The position numbers and the translations under genes are program-made. A DNA stretch of 64,000 bases from Scedosporium boydii (taxonomy: Eukaryota > Ascomycota > Sordariomycetes > Microascales > Microascaceae): NCBI GenBank assembly GCA_002221725.1, contig NJFT01000002.1, positions 310,001 to 374,000 of the forward strand. The letters are read 5' to 3'. The notes under the pieces are model-generated. The model made no database searches, was not told the origin of the DNA, and worked only from the letters and a program-made list of their open reading frames with translations. How positions within the stretch are numbered: position 1 is the stretch's first letter; each line of letters opens with the position of its first letter. Shown piece by piece: positions 34,201 to 47,418 of this stretch.

Positions 34201-37200
34201 GCGAATGGGACAAACCAGCGAGTCCGAGTGTCGTCAGTGTTTTAACAAGTGACTTCCCATCCCGTTCGGAACTGGGATCGCGCAGTCGAATATGGCTATC
34301 ATATTGCGCCCCCCGAAAAGCAAGGCTCTTTGCTCCATCTTTTTCATACTCAAGCCTTGCCAACACACTGGCGAGGCTTGAATTCTGAGACAAGCCGTAG
34401 TACGCATCGGGATCATCGATATTCTCGTAAATTGTTAGCAAGAGATCACTAGAGTCATGCTCCCTCGCAGCCGAAGCCCGTCTCGATGTGCGAGTACTTT
34501 CCGCGGGGCCAGATTCGACAAACAAGAGTGCCGTTTTGGGCATTCCGCATCTTGATGCCGCAGAGGCAGCCCCAAGAGCATCCACGTCAAGCCAGTGTGC
34601 GCGATCCGCGATCGATGTCTCGTTAGGTAGCCTCTGGGTTCTCAGGTAAAGGAGGGCGTTTATCACAAGCTTTTGGTTGTCTTTGGCCTTCGCGCTAGTG
34701 ACAGAGAGCCACTCCTTGAAGGCTTCGGAGATTTTTCGCTTGACAACTTGGTGCTGGTCCATCTGGGCAAGTAAGGTCAGGTGGAGGATGTAAGGAAAGG
34801 CCTGTTCTGCGAACCCCTTGACCTCTTCCAGCAACGGGGAGATGACCGCGAGGACAATAACCTGGGTCGATGCGGACCGTGCAAGATATAAACAGAGACG
34901 CTGAAGCCAATTTTCATTCTCGATATTCTCTCTCAAGAACAACCGGTCCTCCGTAGGGGGGTCAAGGGACGGACATTCGGAAGGGGGTGGGTAATATTCT
35001 CCCCAATCGGAGGTTAGAAAGAGCGTTTCGCTCAAAGTCTCCTGACAAGCCACAGTCAAATGGTCATCCTGAGCAGCCCGAGCCTCAGACACAACAGATC
35101 GAAGAGCGGATTCGGCAAGACCCGCTGTGGAAGGACTCTTGTTTATCGTTAGGCCTTGAAGAAGGTGGAGTAGGCCACGCTGGGAGCCGTTGGCACCGGG
35201 CGCAATATGAAGATATTGGGACAAGCGCGACTCTTGTAGAAGTTCGTCCGGTACTGCACCAGATGCGGCAAATGACCTCCCAGCGACCCTGCCTGCCCAG
35301 GCAAGATACTGCCCGCTTAAGGCCTGGGCCATGCAGCTCTTCCACACTACCGGTGCCTGAGAGATGGCCTCTTGATCCGTCTCTATTATGTCTTCCCGAA
35401 TCGATTCTGGCAGCTTAAAATCACCACACAGAAGACCTAGAGCCAGATCTCGCGCTGAATCATTGAGTAACTGATCTTGCTGACCTTCATCTCGCAATAT
35501 CTCAAGAAGGAGGGTGCTCTCGTGGGTACCCTTGTCGGCATTTCCTGAAGACCTAATATGTGCAGCTGACTGGGTAATGGATCTAAAGATAGCTTCTTGT
35601 TTTAGGTCCGACTTGAAGCCAGGCGACGTGTATGACGCAAGATACTTGCCGAACCAGGAGTGAAACAGTTTCGCTTTGCTCATGGTAGCCTTGAACTGGC
35701 TTTCTTGCGTGGTGCTTGATTGGCTAGACTCGAGGAAGACTCTTAGCGATGCTAGTGTAGAGAGAGCATATCCAGCAAGGAATGAGGGACTCTGCTCCAA
35801 ATGAGGAGTACCCTTCGTTATGAGATACTGGCTGATTCCCATCGCATCATCGGCACATTCAGAGTCCACAATGAACGCCCTAACTGAATGAAGCAGCATT
35901 TCAAGCGGATAGGAATCGAGAGCAACGGGTCCCGCTAAAGATATGAGTATTCTCAGCTTCCTCAGAACAGAGCAGGCGTGCAACGACCCGAGGGCTGGGC
36001 GGACAGTATTGATGAGTTTTCGCGCCACGAATACAACCAGAGCTGGTGTCCATAGCGTAGTGAACTCATATTTCGGAGCAAGATTACAGAGATGATTCAA
36101 CTGGCGAATCAAATGGCGCCCCTTGAACACCGGCTGTTGATTCGGAGGTAGTTTGACCTCCGAATGTGAGAATTTCTTGATCTCGGCCAGGATATCACCG
36201 GCATAAGAGAGAGGCCCGATAAAGTACTGTTCAATGGGATCCTCTTGATCAAAAAGGTCCATGAAATGAGCCACCATGTCTGTAAAATTGGTGTAGACAG
36301 CTTCAATGAAGGCTTGGGAGCCTAGCAGCTTCCTAACCCATGCCTCACCTCGCTCGTTGGAACTCCGGCTACTAGAGTCCTTGGCTCCGGCATCATGGCT
36401 ACTAGGTTCGCTTCGACTCTTAGACCGAGCGATTCCATGGGCAATCGCATAGGCCATGATCTTCGAAAAGTTTCCTGAAACGACGTCGACAGTACTCTTA
36501 CCGAGACAGCCAGCAAGACCTTCTATCGAATCGCCTGGTCCACGCATAATCATCAAGGCGGGTGCTTCGCTGCCGGAAGCCTTGATGAGCTCCTGTAATG
36601 AAGCGAACCCGAAGATAGAGTATGGTATGTCGTCGATCGAATTGTTGAGCAGCCAAGTGTAGAGGAGCTGAGGAGCAAAGAGAGAGAAAAGCTCTGCTGG
36701 TGATTTCAGTTTTAGAGCTGCGGAAACATTTTGGAGACAGCGAGTTGCATAGCTTGTTGCGGCTGGGATGTTTCCAGGTGTCTCAAATATGTGGTAAATG
36801 CATCGCCGAAGCAGGGTCGGCCAGTAACATGCGAGCTCGGCGAGAGCGAAGAGACGGTAGGCGATCCCTTCTATGTTTTCCGGGTCGGCCGGGAGGCTAC
36901 TCAGCACATCAACGAAAATATCGTCATGAAGCTTGAGAACATAGAGACCGAAGATGGTTGATATGTTGGCGCCGACAAAAAATTTGACTGGCATCGCTCC
37001 TTGCTGTTCGATAGACAATAGAGTTGACCGACAAGAAGAGAGGCCTATTTTGTCCGCGTACTGAGTATCCACTTTCATGATGGAAAGCAGTAGCTTGGCA
37101 AGGGCAACCTGGGTGTTCGGGGAGAGTTGGTTACCAGGTAAACAGGTCTTCACGAAATGGTGGTAAAGATCGCCGACCATAATCGCAACGTCGTGTTGGA

Positions 37201-40200
37201 CGTCGATCCAGACAGGTAACAGGGCCTCGATGAGATTAAGGCAACATGAGAGTGCAACCTCGCAACAGTTGTACTCCGGAACCATCCCGATAATACTTCC
37301 AACCCTTTCAACGACCCGGAATCCGTCGCCGGGGTTTGTGACCAAGTCCGAACGGAATATTTCAAGGATGGTATTTTGGCCGAGTAGGAACTCCTCGTCG
37401 CTAAGCGCCACTACGTGATCGAGGAAAGCTTCGGGGATGAGACCAACCTGTCCGACATCATTCGATAATATTTCAAGTAGATGTAGTAGAAGGGCCGTCT
37501 CTACGTAGTATGCGCTTAGATCTAGGGTAAGATTCGTGATCTGCCTCGGGACTTCGGCGGACCGAGAAGCTGAGCTGGACTTGCTAGTCTGTGAATCGAA
37601 TTCGTCATCGATGTCCATGTCGTCTACATTCTGACCCGAGGATTGCCGGACATTATGCTCTTTCAGAACTCGTGAGAGTTTCGAGCAGATCAAGAGTAGT
37701 GGCTTATGTTCCGTGACTAGATAGTTCAGCTCTGACGAGGAAGTGGAAGGAAGGACGGGTCGAATCGATCTGAGCAGGACATCTAAAAACAACTGAGATT
37801 CGAGGGATTCAAGCACGGCGACCAGAATATCATCAAGGAGTTTGAATAGCGCGGGCTCAACATCCCGAGACTGCCTCGTGTTCAGATCCGCCAGCTGGTG
37901 AAGGATCATGGATCCGCAGATACAGGCCATAAACAAGCTTTGCAGGCGTTCGGAAGAGATCTGCGAGAAGGAATCGGTGGATTTCTTGCTCCAGCTATCA
38001 CACAAGGTCTGGAGTTCTTCCAGTTTGGGAGAAAGTAGTTCTAGCACCAGCTTTCTTGAGGTAAAAAAGCTTGAAGGGTCCGCCTTTTGTCCAGGGCTTC
38101 CTGAGAGGGTGGGCCGTGTGGAAGACAGGGGAGAGCGTGAGCGCAGCTCGGACTCGTCCAGGAGAAGAAGATACCTCCCGACATCTACCGCGGAGCAGTG
38201 GGACTTCCATGCTTGGCTGATGGAACCTCCCGATACTCGCTGCGCACTAGATGCCGGGAGGAGGCTTGCACCGCACGCAGCACGCAGCAAATTGACGAGG
38301 TCGACGGCAGCGACGTATGGGGAATGTAGCGACGCGAATGAGAGGTCCTCTGTACTCAGTTAGTCTCTACTGGCTCGACCAAGGAAAGGGGCCTTTCAAA
38401 ATCTTCTTCAACCTACCAGGATTCCACTTGAGAAAAACCCAACGTATGACATGGTTGCAAGTTGATTGACTGGCGCTCGGGAGCTTCAAAATTCGAAGTT
38501 GTAGTAAATGCAACATAAGCAGCAAGGAAGAGTCCGTGAGGACGGCAGGCCCATTGACATCAGCCGTAGTGACAATGTCATTAATATCATTTGAAATGAC
38601 ATGGTAACTGACGAGGTCCGCCTCCAAAAGAGTGCGGAGGAGAACACATGATGCACGGGATACGCCAGGAAGGCTGACACTACGCACAACAAGCTGCCAC
38701 ATCTGTTTCCATGTGGATGCCAAGAATGAGTTGGAAGCATCCTCCCTCAAAGCGCAGCTAGGTGTCACGGTTAGTATGACCACGATTGAATGTGCAACCA
38801 TTGCCAGCTCGACTCACCTTGCCGCAGACAACATTGCCCACGATGCAGCCTGGATTTGTTTGGAAGTGACGAGACCAAGTAGGTCGCCCACAAGGTCCCA
38901 TACATCATCGTCGGCCAGAACCTTACTGTGGACGAGGAAGGGCACGAGCTGGAGGGCAGTAAACTGAGATTCCGGGTCAGATTTTAGTTTCTGACGGAGC
39001 CGGTTGGGCTCCTGGGCCATTCGACGGCGCTTCCGCGGCTGTTCATCGCCGCCAGCCGGCTGAACTCTCTCTTTCTTGTTATATCTCGAGAACACGCTTT
39101 CGAAGAAGGCGAGGCACTCTAGTACTGCCCATTTGCGCTCGGCTTCCTTGTCATGGGGCTGAAGGCTGAAAAGGGGCGTTTTAAAGAAATCAGGTGGTAC
39201 CGGGAGCGAGCTAAAATTCAAATCTTCAAGTCGCAGCTGGTCTGACGCATCCCGTCTGGAATATTCAGACCATAGGACGTCAAGAAGGTCTTCCACATCC
39301 TTGCGAATCTGATCATTGGCATCCATCTGAACTAGGTGCTCGATGTGGAGGAACATCGCGAACATGGTTCGTATCATCTCGTCCCTTATAGACTTCAGCA
39401 TCTCATCCTTGGCTACCTTTTGGACATCCCACCAGTGAGAGACAACAGAGAGCAGCTCAGTTGTTAGCTTCCTCACCAAATCTAGATTTTCTAGCTCCAT
39501 GCGAGTCAGGATAGTGTTGAGCGTAGCGAAAGAGAACTGCTGGATACGGCCCAGTGTAGCCTGCTTAATTTTCAAGATGCGCAGTACTATTCTTGATGCC
39601 TCTTCCGCGACTCTAGTGAGCGATGAGTTGGGTGTGAGCACCAGGTAATAAAGGCACTCGAGAAGATCCAAGAGTGTAGTCTTGCTTATGTATCCTGGGC
39701 CCTTGTGACCGACATCCGAACTTGACCTTCCTGAGGACCTTGGGAGGGGAGTGCTTCCGGGGGCCGGAGACGCTCGAGCGAGGACACTCGCATCTCGATC
39801 CACATAACTAAGGTACCCGGATATCGCGTCGATGCAAAAGTGGACAACTGATTCCCACCCATCCGCCGACTGCCTGACGAGTTGCTCTACATTCGCTGGG
39901 CGAGATATAAGGAGAAGCAGGACTTTGACGTAGTCTTGGACCAATGGCTCAATCCATTCCTCGTCGGGGCCGGGTAAGGTCTGCGTGATGTGGTCAACTA
40001 CGGCCAGGGTAGTCTTTCGTCGCAGCTTTGACAGTCCATGCTCCACAACTGCCCTGATCGCTTTCGCGCATTTAGATAAACGCAGGGTTGCAGCGGCCCT
40101 GCCACGGCCAAAGAAGAGGGATTTCTCAGTCAAGACGCATCTAAAGAGCGATTCCAGAAGTTTATGATAGTTCTTATCCTCCAGAACAGAACTAAAACAC

Positions 40201-40503
40201 CCGTTAGCAATGGCTCAATATCTCGATAATGAAACATAAACAGTTCTCTTTTCATACAAAGTAGGATTCCTTCCGTTCTTATCCAGCAGAAAGACGAGAT
40301 CTAGAGCGGAAGTCAGCAAGCGGTCACCAAGGAAAGGAAGGGAGGCCGGAAGCTCACCGTCTAAGGCCGTTCCCCGGGTCTTGTTGCTGCCATTCCCAAT
40401 ATCATCTGTTTCTCTGACCGTTAGTACACCGTCTTTCTAATCATGGTACGGACTTCTACGAACGCGAAAGCTGATTCACGGTATGCCCCTTGGCTGAAGA
40501 CAT
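31290..40503 (-). CDS. TEL1: Serine/threonine kinase Tel1 (ATM orthologue)
   Basis: PI3K-like kinase acting with the MRN complex at double-strand breaks and telomeres. Proposed exons: 40460-40503, 40358-40413, 40258-40300, 38818-40191, 38417-38757, 31387-38349 and 31290-31309, about 2946 residues. The two 43-56 nt exons and the 20-nt last exon are kept because frame and family agree. The N-terminus becomes TRGTALDDLVFLLDKNG...LEDKNYHKLLESLFR, the Tel1/ATM N-terminal (TAN) region. The last exon gives the FATC end LAVLYSGWAAYA. The FAT and kinase domains are C-terminal: KGGNDDLRQDAIMEQVF, LGLGDRHGHNILL, VHIDLGVAFEMG and RLTRDIVDGMGITKTEG. DDLRQD and the GMGI segment place it with ATM, not ATR/Mec1. 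The exact first exon (unusual GTAGAA donor, 46-nt intron with TACTAAC) is the least certain part. Divergent from NUP192. Confidence 0.94.
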
Positions 40504-41338
40504 CTTGATGAGGGAAATGAGACTAAAAAATCCACGACAGAGCGGCAATCCTTACTCGCCCCAGGCAGCACAAGCTCTCTGCGTTACTTTAACGAGAACC
40601 ATACGTTATTCACAGAAGGGTTCGTAGATAAATGTCAGAAGGCGAGGCTTAACCCCTTGGGGGTCTGTAGCTCTAGCTCGAGATGGATGGAAGCAGGTGC
40701 TGCCTAAATTGAGTCATGAATTGGATTGCAATGCGAACTTAGGACGGCGCCTATCAAAATATAAACGAAAGGCGATGCTCGAAAAGAAAGAACGAAATCA
40801 AGCCATACGGTGCATGATAAGATATTTCTCTGTTCAAAGCTTCGCATAATGGTAGAGAACCCAAGCTGAGCTTCCAGGGAAGTCGCGGGTGAACGCGCTT
40901 GAAGGCGGCAGAATCTTCACCGCCTTTCTTATCTCATACTGTAATTTACACTGTATACTGAAATGGACAATCGCCCAGACATTACGGTGTGAAATGCGGC
41001 TGTCACATCTCGCACTGTAATAGCTTTCCCAGAAGCTCTCCCGAAAAAAAGAGTCGCGATGGTAGAAACATTCATCAGCCTCGCAACCCAAAGTCAACAA
41101 AACGCCGCCCACCAACGCTGCAACTCCCCCAACTCAGCACTCCGGCCTCCCAATCCAAGGCCTCCGATCCATCTATCAACGCGGTGCAAAACGCGGGGTC
41201 GGCTTAGTCGTGCACTTGGATCATCTTCTCTGTCCGGCGGACTCGCGCATTCGGCCGCCGCGACTTTCCTCGATTCTCCCTTGCGCTCCCGAGGATAGTT
41301 GATCGCAGCAACGATGCAATAGTTCCCTTACAACCAAA
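40504..41338. promoter_or_regulatory. Divergent promoter region of TEL1 and NUP192
   Basis: 835 bp between divergent starts. No open frame here has a motif or paired splice sites. The NUP192 start is preceded by CAACCAAAATGG, a good fungal initiation context. Confidence 0.5.
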
Positions 41339-44300
41339 ATGGCCGAACAGACAACCTTGATCGCCCTCCAGACCTTGGACAGAATCTTTTTATCTATTCT
41401 TGAGGGCCGCCATGAGAATCTCGACCTCCTTCGGGACGATGGCTCCGTGCTTGACATCTTTGAAGAAGAGCTCAAAAAGGTGTGGACCCGTCCAGCAAGA
41501 AGCACCGAAAGTCGGAACGCAATCAACTCCGGTATAGTCTGAGACCCGTCCGTGCCGATTAGAGCGGTTCTAACCTCGCTACTCCTCTTTATAGGCAAGG
41601 TTACTGTAAACGGGGAGGAGTACTCGATCAATGACGAATTCAAGCAGAATGTCTTGAACCTATCAGACGAAGTTGAAATAAACGAAATTGAAGCTGCCGC
41701 CATTGTTCTCGATTCGCAAGATGACCCCGGTATCCTTGGCCGATCGCTTCTAGAATGCTCTATAATACGATTCCACCAGCACCGGAAGTATGTCCTTGAC
41801 ATCATCCGTCTCCTTATCGATCTCGACCGCGAGGCGGAGACCGAAAATGGACCAGTATACGATTACGCTACACAGTATTTGCGCGAAGGCGTGTTCGCCG
41901 TGAAGGATTCGCAGCGGATCGTACCTCGGTGCATGGCAGCCATGAAGGATGTTCGGGCATGGATCCAAAAGCTCAACGACAAAATAACTGCCGCGGCTGT
42001 CCTTGCGGGAGGTCAAACGCCAGAGCTCGCTGGGGAGCTGGAGACGGTCGAATTTTCCCGTGTCAGCCTCATTCAGCAGCACGAGCTTATGGCCATTATC
42101 ATGTGCAGAGCCATTGAAACCAATCTTGGACAGGAAGATGATTTTAAGAGCCTCCTCGCCGAACTCAAAGCCACTGATAAGTACGACAGTTTACTCGGTA
42201 CGCTTATTCTTGCAGCCCATGGAACGCCCCTTTGGTTTGCATCACTACTTGCTAACACTTCGAAATAGTCCATAGAATCCCCCCTCTCGGCGCCTTCATA
42301 ACGCATTTAGGTTCCGTAGAGTCCAACAGCGGGCTCAACCAGGCAAGGAAGTTAAATAATGCCGTATGTCCGAAAGAGCCAGAACAATGGGCTCTACCAT
42401 ATTTACAGGCCGCCTTCCGGGCATGGTGGCTAGCTGAATACAGTGGCTACTATATCGATGATATAGAAGAGGGCACCATTGTGCCTCCTGTAGATCTAGA
42501 TGAAGGTAGGAATATCGAACGACTTTCTTCCGTGGCTTCGTCTCTTCTACTAACACGAACTTTACAGAGGACCGTGAAAGGGCAAGACAATTCCTGGAAT
42601 CCTTAAAGGATGGTGCTTTCGACTTCCTCTTATCAGTCGCTGCAGATGTCAAGTCTGTCGAATGGCAAGACCCCGCCCGTATGGGTATGAGATCGTGGTT
42701 GCAGCGGAAGTCACCCAATCTTTCTTCCGATTCAGTTCCATTTTCGGAGTTTTTCCAAACGGCCTTGATGGCTCGCTTGGAAGTCTTCATCGACGGCTTC
42801 ATTACGAATCTGCCCGATGTCTTGAGACGGCTGCGTGTTGAGCAAGATGAGCAACGGCAGCTCAGCCAGACGCACGAACACGACCTAAATTTGGAGCGGT
42901 TTCTCATCATCATTGCCTACTCATACGAAGGTCGCCCTGAGGCAGCGGCCAATTTCTGGTCCGATCCGGACTCGAATCTGGCAGGCTTTATGCATTGGGC
43001 GTCTCGGCGAGCCTCCACGCCATTAGTGACTGCTTTTTGCGAAATGCTCCAAGCAATCTCCGAGAACGAAGAATGCGCCACGTCCGCACACGAATTCCTC
43101 ATGGACGAAGGGCACCACGCCTCAGGGAAGCTCCGAAAATCCTTATCCTTGACGTGGTCGCAAATATTCAAGGAACTCAATTTCTTTTCAGAAAAGATAC
43201 GGGAAAAGCCGGCACCCACACCCCAGGCAACCTTCCGTCCGGGCAAGCCTACGCCTGCGATTATGGAGGCTGAACCCGAGTCGGCTATGATGCTGGAGTG
43301 CTACTTGCGGCTGATCACGAAGCTAGCGACAGAAAGCGAAACCGCGAGGCTCTATTTGCTTCACGAACAAAAGTTCAACTTGGCTGATATCCTTTTCCAG
43401 CTCGCAAGCAGTCAGATCCCGCCCCGTCTCCGAGCCTGCACATTCTGGGCTTTGGGGGCTTTGATGACAAGAAAAACAGTCGAGGAATGCCATGCTATGT
43501 GGGCGCACGTAGACAATTGGACAACCGGAGCGTACAGCCTCCCACCATCCAGCCATCCTGCGGGTTATTCGAAGCTCTCCCAACTAGGTCCCACGGTATC
43601 CCCGGAGCGAGTACTAGAAGAGATCAGCAATGGCTTTGAGGAGCCATATGCCTTTACGCTACTCCTCACGTCTCTCCTTACTCCAGTTGAGGGCTCTAGT
43701 CCATTGAATGACTCTCTACCGTTCCCTGAGACTCTAGGGTCATCATATCGAATGCCCGGCATCGACGGCTTTGTCGATTACGTTTTAGGTCACGTCCTGT
43801 CGCGAAAGATTGATGAGCTCACAGACAAGAACCAGGCGCGGATGCTTAGATTGCGATGTCTAGACTTCGCCCTTGTCTGTCTCAACACATTTAATGAAGA
43901 CCTCATTATCCTTGCAAACTCGACGAACCTCCCGATAGATTCGGCGATAACTACAAGCGACCTTGCCACTTATGTCCGCTTACACCCATTCGCCCGCGTG
44001 ATGGAGTGGATGCTCACAGAGAAGGCCGTCGCTGCGCTTTTTGCGGCAATTCACCAACCCGCCGCTGAAGTCGGCAACTCATCCCCTGACTCCCCTTTAA
44101 TTCTCGGCATACTCCAAGCAATTGCCCTCATCTCCCGAATTCTAGACTTTCAAGCTACTTACCTCGACATCGTCAGGCCTATTATAAGGAATCAGTCGAC
44201 ATATCAGAGGCTTCCTGGCTCCGCATCACTCTATTCTTCCTTTGAGGATGGCTTGGTGGGCCATATTAATCTCATTGTTGATCTCGGAACTTTCTGTGGC

Positions 44301-46703
44301 CTTGGGCTTCCCGATCTCACTCTCGCCTGCCTCAAGCTTCTCGAGCGGATATCCGTTACTTCGCGAGTCATTGCCGCTTGGTCGTGGCAGGGCGGTCCCC
44401 ATGCGCATCGGAACAAAGCTATCGCTGCGCTGGAAGCCGACGGCGACAATGAGGCGATAGCACGTTCCTTCATGGCTGACTTGGACGCCCCTCTTGAACC
44501 AGGTCGCGAGATGGATTCGCCAAGCTACATGATCAAGATCTATATCCTAGACTTCCTATATGCATGCCTACGTGAATCTCCTCGGAGACCTTCCATTGCG
44601 CATCTGCTACTAGGGTTTCAATGTGAGGTAGATCGACTTTCGGTCGAACCCAACAGTCCATTCTACAATGGAACATCCGTCTTCCATAGCTTGATTACGC
44701 TGTGGAATGGTATTTCCACTCTCGACGAACAAGGCATCCGACAGTGGCTCATGGCACTGAAGTACAAAACGCTCCGGATTCTACAGATTCTCTGGAGCTC
44801 ACCTCTGACCGCTCCGCTGGTGATCGATGAGTTGAGGAACATCGACTTTGTATTCGCCGTCTCGCGAGAAGAGCAGACAATATCCGCAGACCTTCTTTGG
44901 GAGGGAGCTTCTATGGTTGCGATGGAATTCCCGCTTACGGATGGCGCGGTTACTCTCATGGACTTCATGTCTCATCGCGCCGCCGTCTTCGACTACATCG
45001 CCATTGAGCTTTGCGACGTATCCCAAGCAAATCTTCCAACATACAAGCGGAGAATTTTCGACGCGCTACGGGGCGAGATCCCCCAAAGTGCCCAAGAGGT
45101 GATGCCAGCCTGCTCTGTCTTTGAGCTCTTTGATTTTATCCTGCCGTTCGAGTCCTGGGAAATCTCGCCGCCATTGCTGGATTTCTACAACGGCTTAGAC
45201 GTCAATGTCTGTATCGTGGACGACGGAGACGGTAATCAGGTCTATAACATTGACCAAATCAAGGAGATCTTACTTCTTAGGCGCAGCGAGGCGAGAGACG
45301 TTGCATCGCTCATCTCGCCGCAGGATCTAATTGCCATCAACCGAGAAGAAGCTTGCCTTCTTGAATACCTCATGTCGTCCAACAGACAGGTGCAAATGGT
45401 ATCGCAGAGCCTTAAGCTTCTCAAGGCATGGGTAAACCTCGTACTCATCATGATCGAGTCGAACGACTTGCAAGGCAGCGCGCGGACATCCTTCTACCTA
45501 CAAACGCTGCAGACGATACTACCCAACCTTGAATCGTGTGCATCGGAACGCCAGCCCCTAGCCTACGAACTCGCCAAGCTGGCCAAAGTGCTCCTCTTCA
45601 AGCTAGATCTTACACCACCTGCAGGACCCGAGAGCGTTAACGGCAAAACCGCCGAAATGAGCCACCTCGTAGGTGATAAGCTGTACCAGCTCTTCCAAAC
45701 GTGTCTACAGGCCATTGGCAAGTGGGCAGACCAGAGCGAGCTCAGGACCGTTTACTATAGCATCTGCTACCGTTATCTTACCGGCATAGTAGACGAAGGC
45801 GCGGCCTTCTCCGAGCGCCAGAAGACGATGAAGACCATCCAGGTGTACGGCGATAGGCTGGCCAATGTCATCTGCGATGATGCGTACGGCGGTGAGCCGG
45901 CCTGCCAAACGGCGGCCCTCATCCTCCTCTCTGCGCTCGTCCATCTCGGTAGCGAGGAACGCGACAGTCACGTCGTCGATACGCTTAACAGGCTCAACTT
46001 CATCGGTGTGCTCGTGGACTCGCTGAGGAATATCATGCTCGAGAGCCAGGAGATCCTGCAGTCTGGAAAGCCAGAGCAGCAGCACTACCACGATGCCAAG
46101 CTCGCGCTCTTGCTGCAGCTTTGCCAGACTAGAGAGGGAGCGAAATACGTGTTGCACGCGAATCTCTTCCGTGCCATTGAAGCTTCCCGCCTCTTTTCCG
46201 TCGACCCCGAGCTCCAAATTAGTTCGTACTCTCCCCTTCTCTCTCCTTTCTTTCCCGTCTTCCCCATCAAATGGAGTGAAAATGTGACCCACTAACCTTT
46301 CCAAAAACAGACCCGAACAACCCTCAAGCCCTCACAAACCACTACGCTCTCCTCGCCAAGGTCGCCCGCATCATCGGCGCCGCCCTCGTCTCCCGCGGCT
46401 CCCACAACCTGCCCCAAGGCCGCCGCTTCCTAACGGATCACCGCATGCTCGTGGCGCACACGCTCAAGCGCTCGGCGGGCATCGGGCACGTCGGGGGCGC
46501 GGACGAGGAGGCGCTGGCGGAGAGGATTGGCGAGTTGGCGGATTCGTTTGTTGTTATGATTATTGCGACGGGGTTCTTGGAGGTATGGATTCCGTTGCCC
46601 TGCTCTTTTGTTTTGCTTTTATCATGCTAACTTGTGTGAAAAATAGTTTGAAAATGAAGTTTTACCTGAGCCAAAGAGGGTGTCTGATATTCTATTCCAT
46701 TGA
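41339..46703 (+). CDS. NUP192: Nucleoporin Nup192 (NUP205 family)
   Basis: Large alpha-helical scaffold nucleoporin of the inner ring of the nuclear pore complex. Six exons: 41339-41531, 41595-42197, 42269-42505, 42568-46221, 46311-46582 and 46647-46703; 1671 residues, as expected (yeast about 1680). All joins keep frame, and introns carry CTAAC-type branch sites near each acceptor. N-terminal exon: MAEQTTLIALQTLDRIFLSI; the join gives INSGKVTVNGEEYSIND. The body is helical solenoid (FLIIIAYSYEGRPEAA, HWASRRASTPLVTAFCEML). The C-terminal exons supply HYALLAKVARIIGAALVSRG, RRFLTDHRMLVAHTLKRS and the end FENEVLPEPKRVSDILFH, which the unspliced frame lacks. The exon 4 donor is GTTCGT. Identification is firm. 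Confidence 0.94.
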
Positions 46704-47418
46704 AAAGTTCAAAGTGAGAAGAAAAGAAAAGAAAAGAGTGTGAGCATGGGGAACACGTTGTCGGCATAGATGTAACTCCTGTGAAAAAAAGACCACGGAA
46801 GGGATGGAGCATGATAGATAAGTAATGGAAACATACCACGTTTTGAGTTGCCCCGTGAAATATTCTTGTGTGCAGCTTTCGGCCTTCTAGGGTTATCGTC
46901 TTCTCGGTTTGATATCTTGGAAGGCAACCCGGTTGAGGGAGACTCGGACAATATGACCAAATCTCAGGCACCACATGTCGTGAGGGACGGCAGGATCATT
47001 AGGAGCACACTTACACACACACTTACACACACACACACACACACACACATGGATCCGTGTGGAAGAGACCATGAAGAAGAGAAAAGAAAAAGTTTAAATA
47101 CAGGACGGTAATAACCCTAGCGCCAATGCTCCCTTCCGTCCCCATGCAAAAATGCCATCATTTGTCTCATGAAGTTCCAGTGTCCAATGCTCCCCGTCGC
47201 AGCAAAAGGAAGCGCCCCTCTAATGAAGATGAACCCGGTTCCAGAAATTGAGACCACAATAGAGAAAACCTCGCAGGTATATACAGCAGCTTTGCCTCTT
47301 CTCTATGTGCAAGCGTAACGTGTATCCTTGAGCACGACGAAGAACGAAATCCGCCTAAAATACAGCCCATCCCATCACTTTATGCCCCCTCAATATTAGG
47401 TGTGCCGCATGGGTTTTC
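46704..47418. other. Convergent 3' intergenic region with (AC)n microsatellite
   Basis: 715 bp between convergent NUP192 and the RING gene. It contains an A/G-rich run near 46720-46740 and the CA microsatellite at 47005-47049. No gene is seen. Confidence 0.45.
47005..47049 (+). repeat. Interrupted (AC)n microsatellite
   Basis: About 45 nt of AC repeats, interrupted twice by TT (CACACTTACACAC type), in the convergent 3' region. Read directly. Confidence 0.85.

Noticed and set aside
31325..38290. Assignment of the large kinase as ATR/Mec1
   Set aside because: The kinase core has GGNDDLRQDAIMEQVF and DIVDGMGI, the ATM/Tel1 pattern, and the N-terminus restored by splicing matches the Tel1 region.
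47005..47049. AC and AAGAGGC repeats as a CRISPR-like array
   Set aside because: Simple microsatellite or heptamer repeats without unique spacers, in a eukaryotic nuclear genome.
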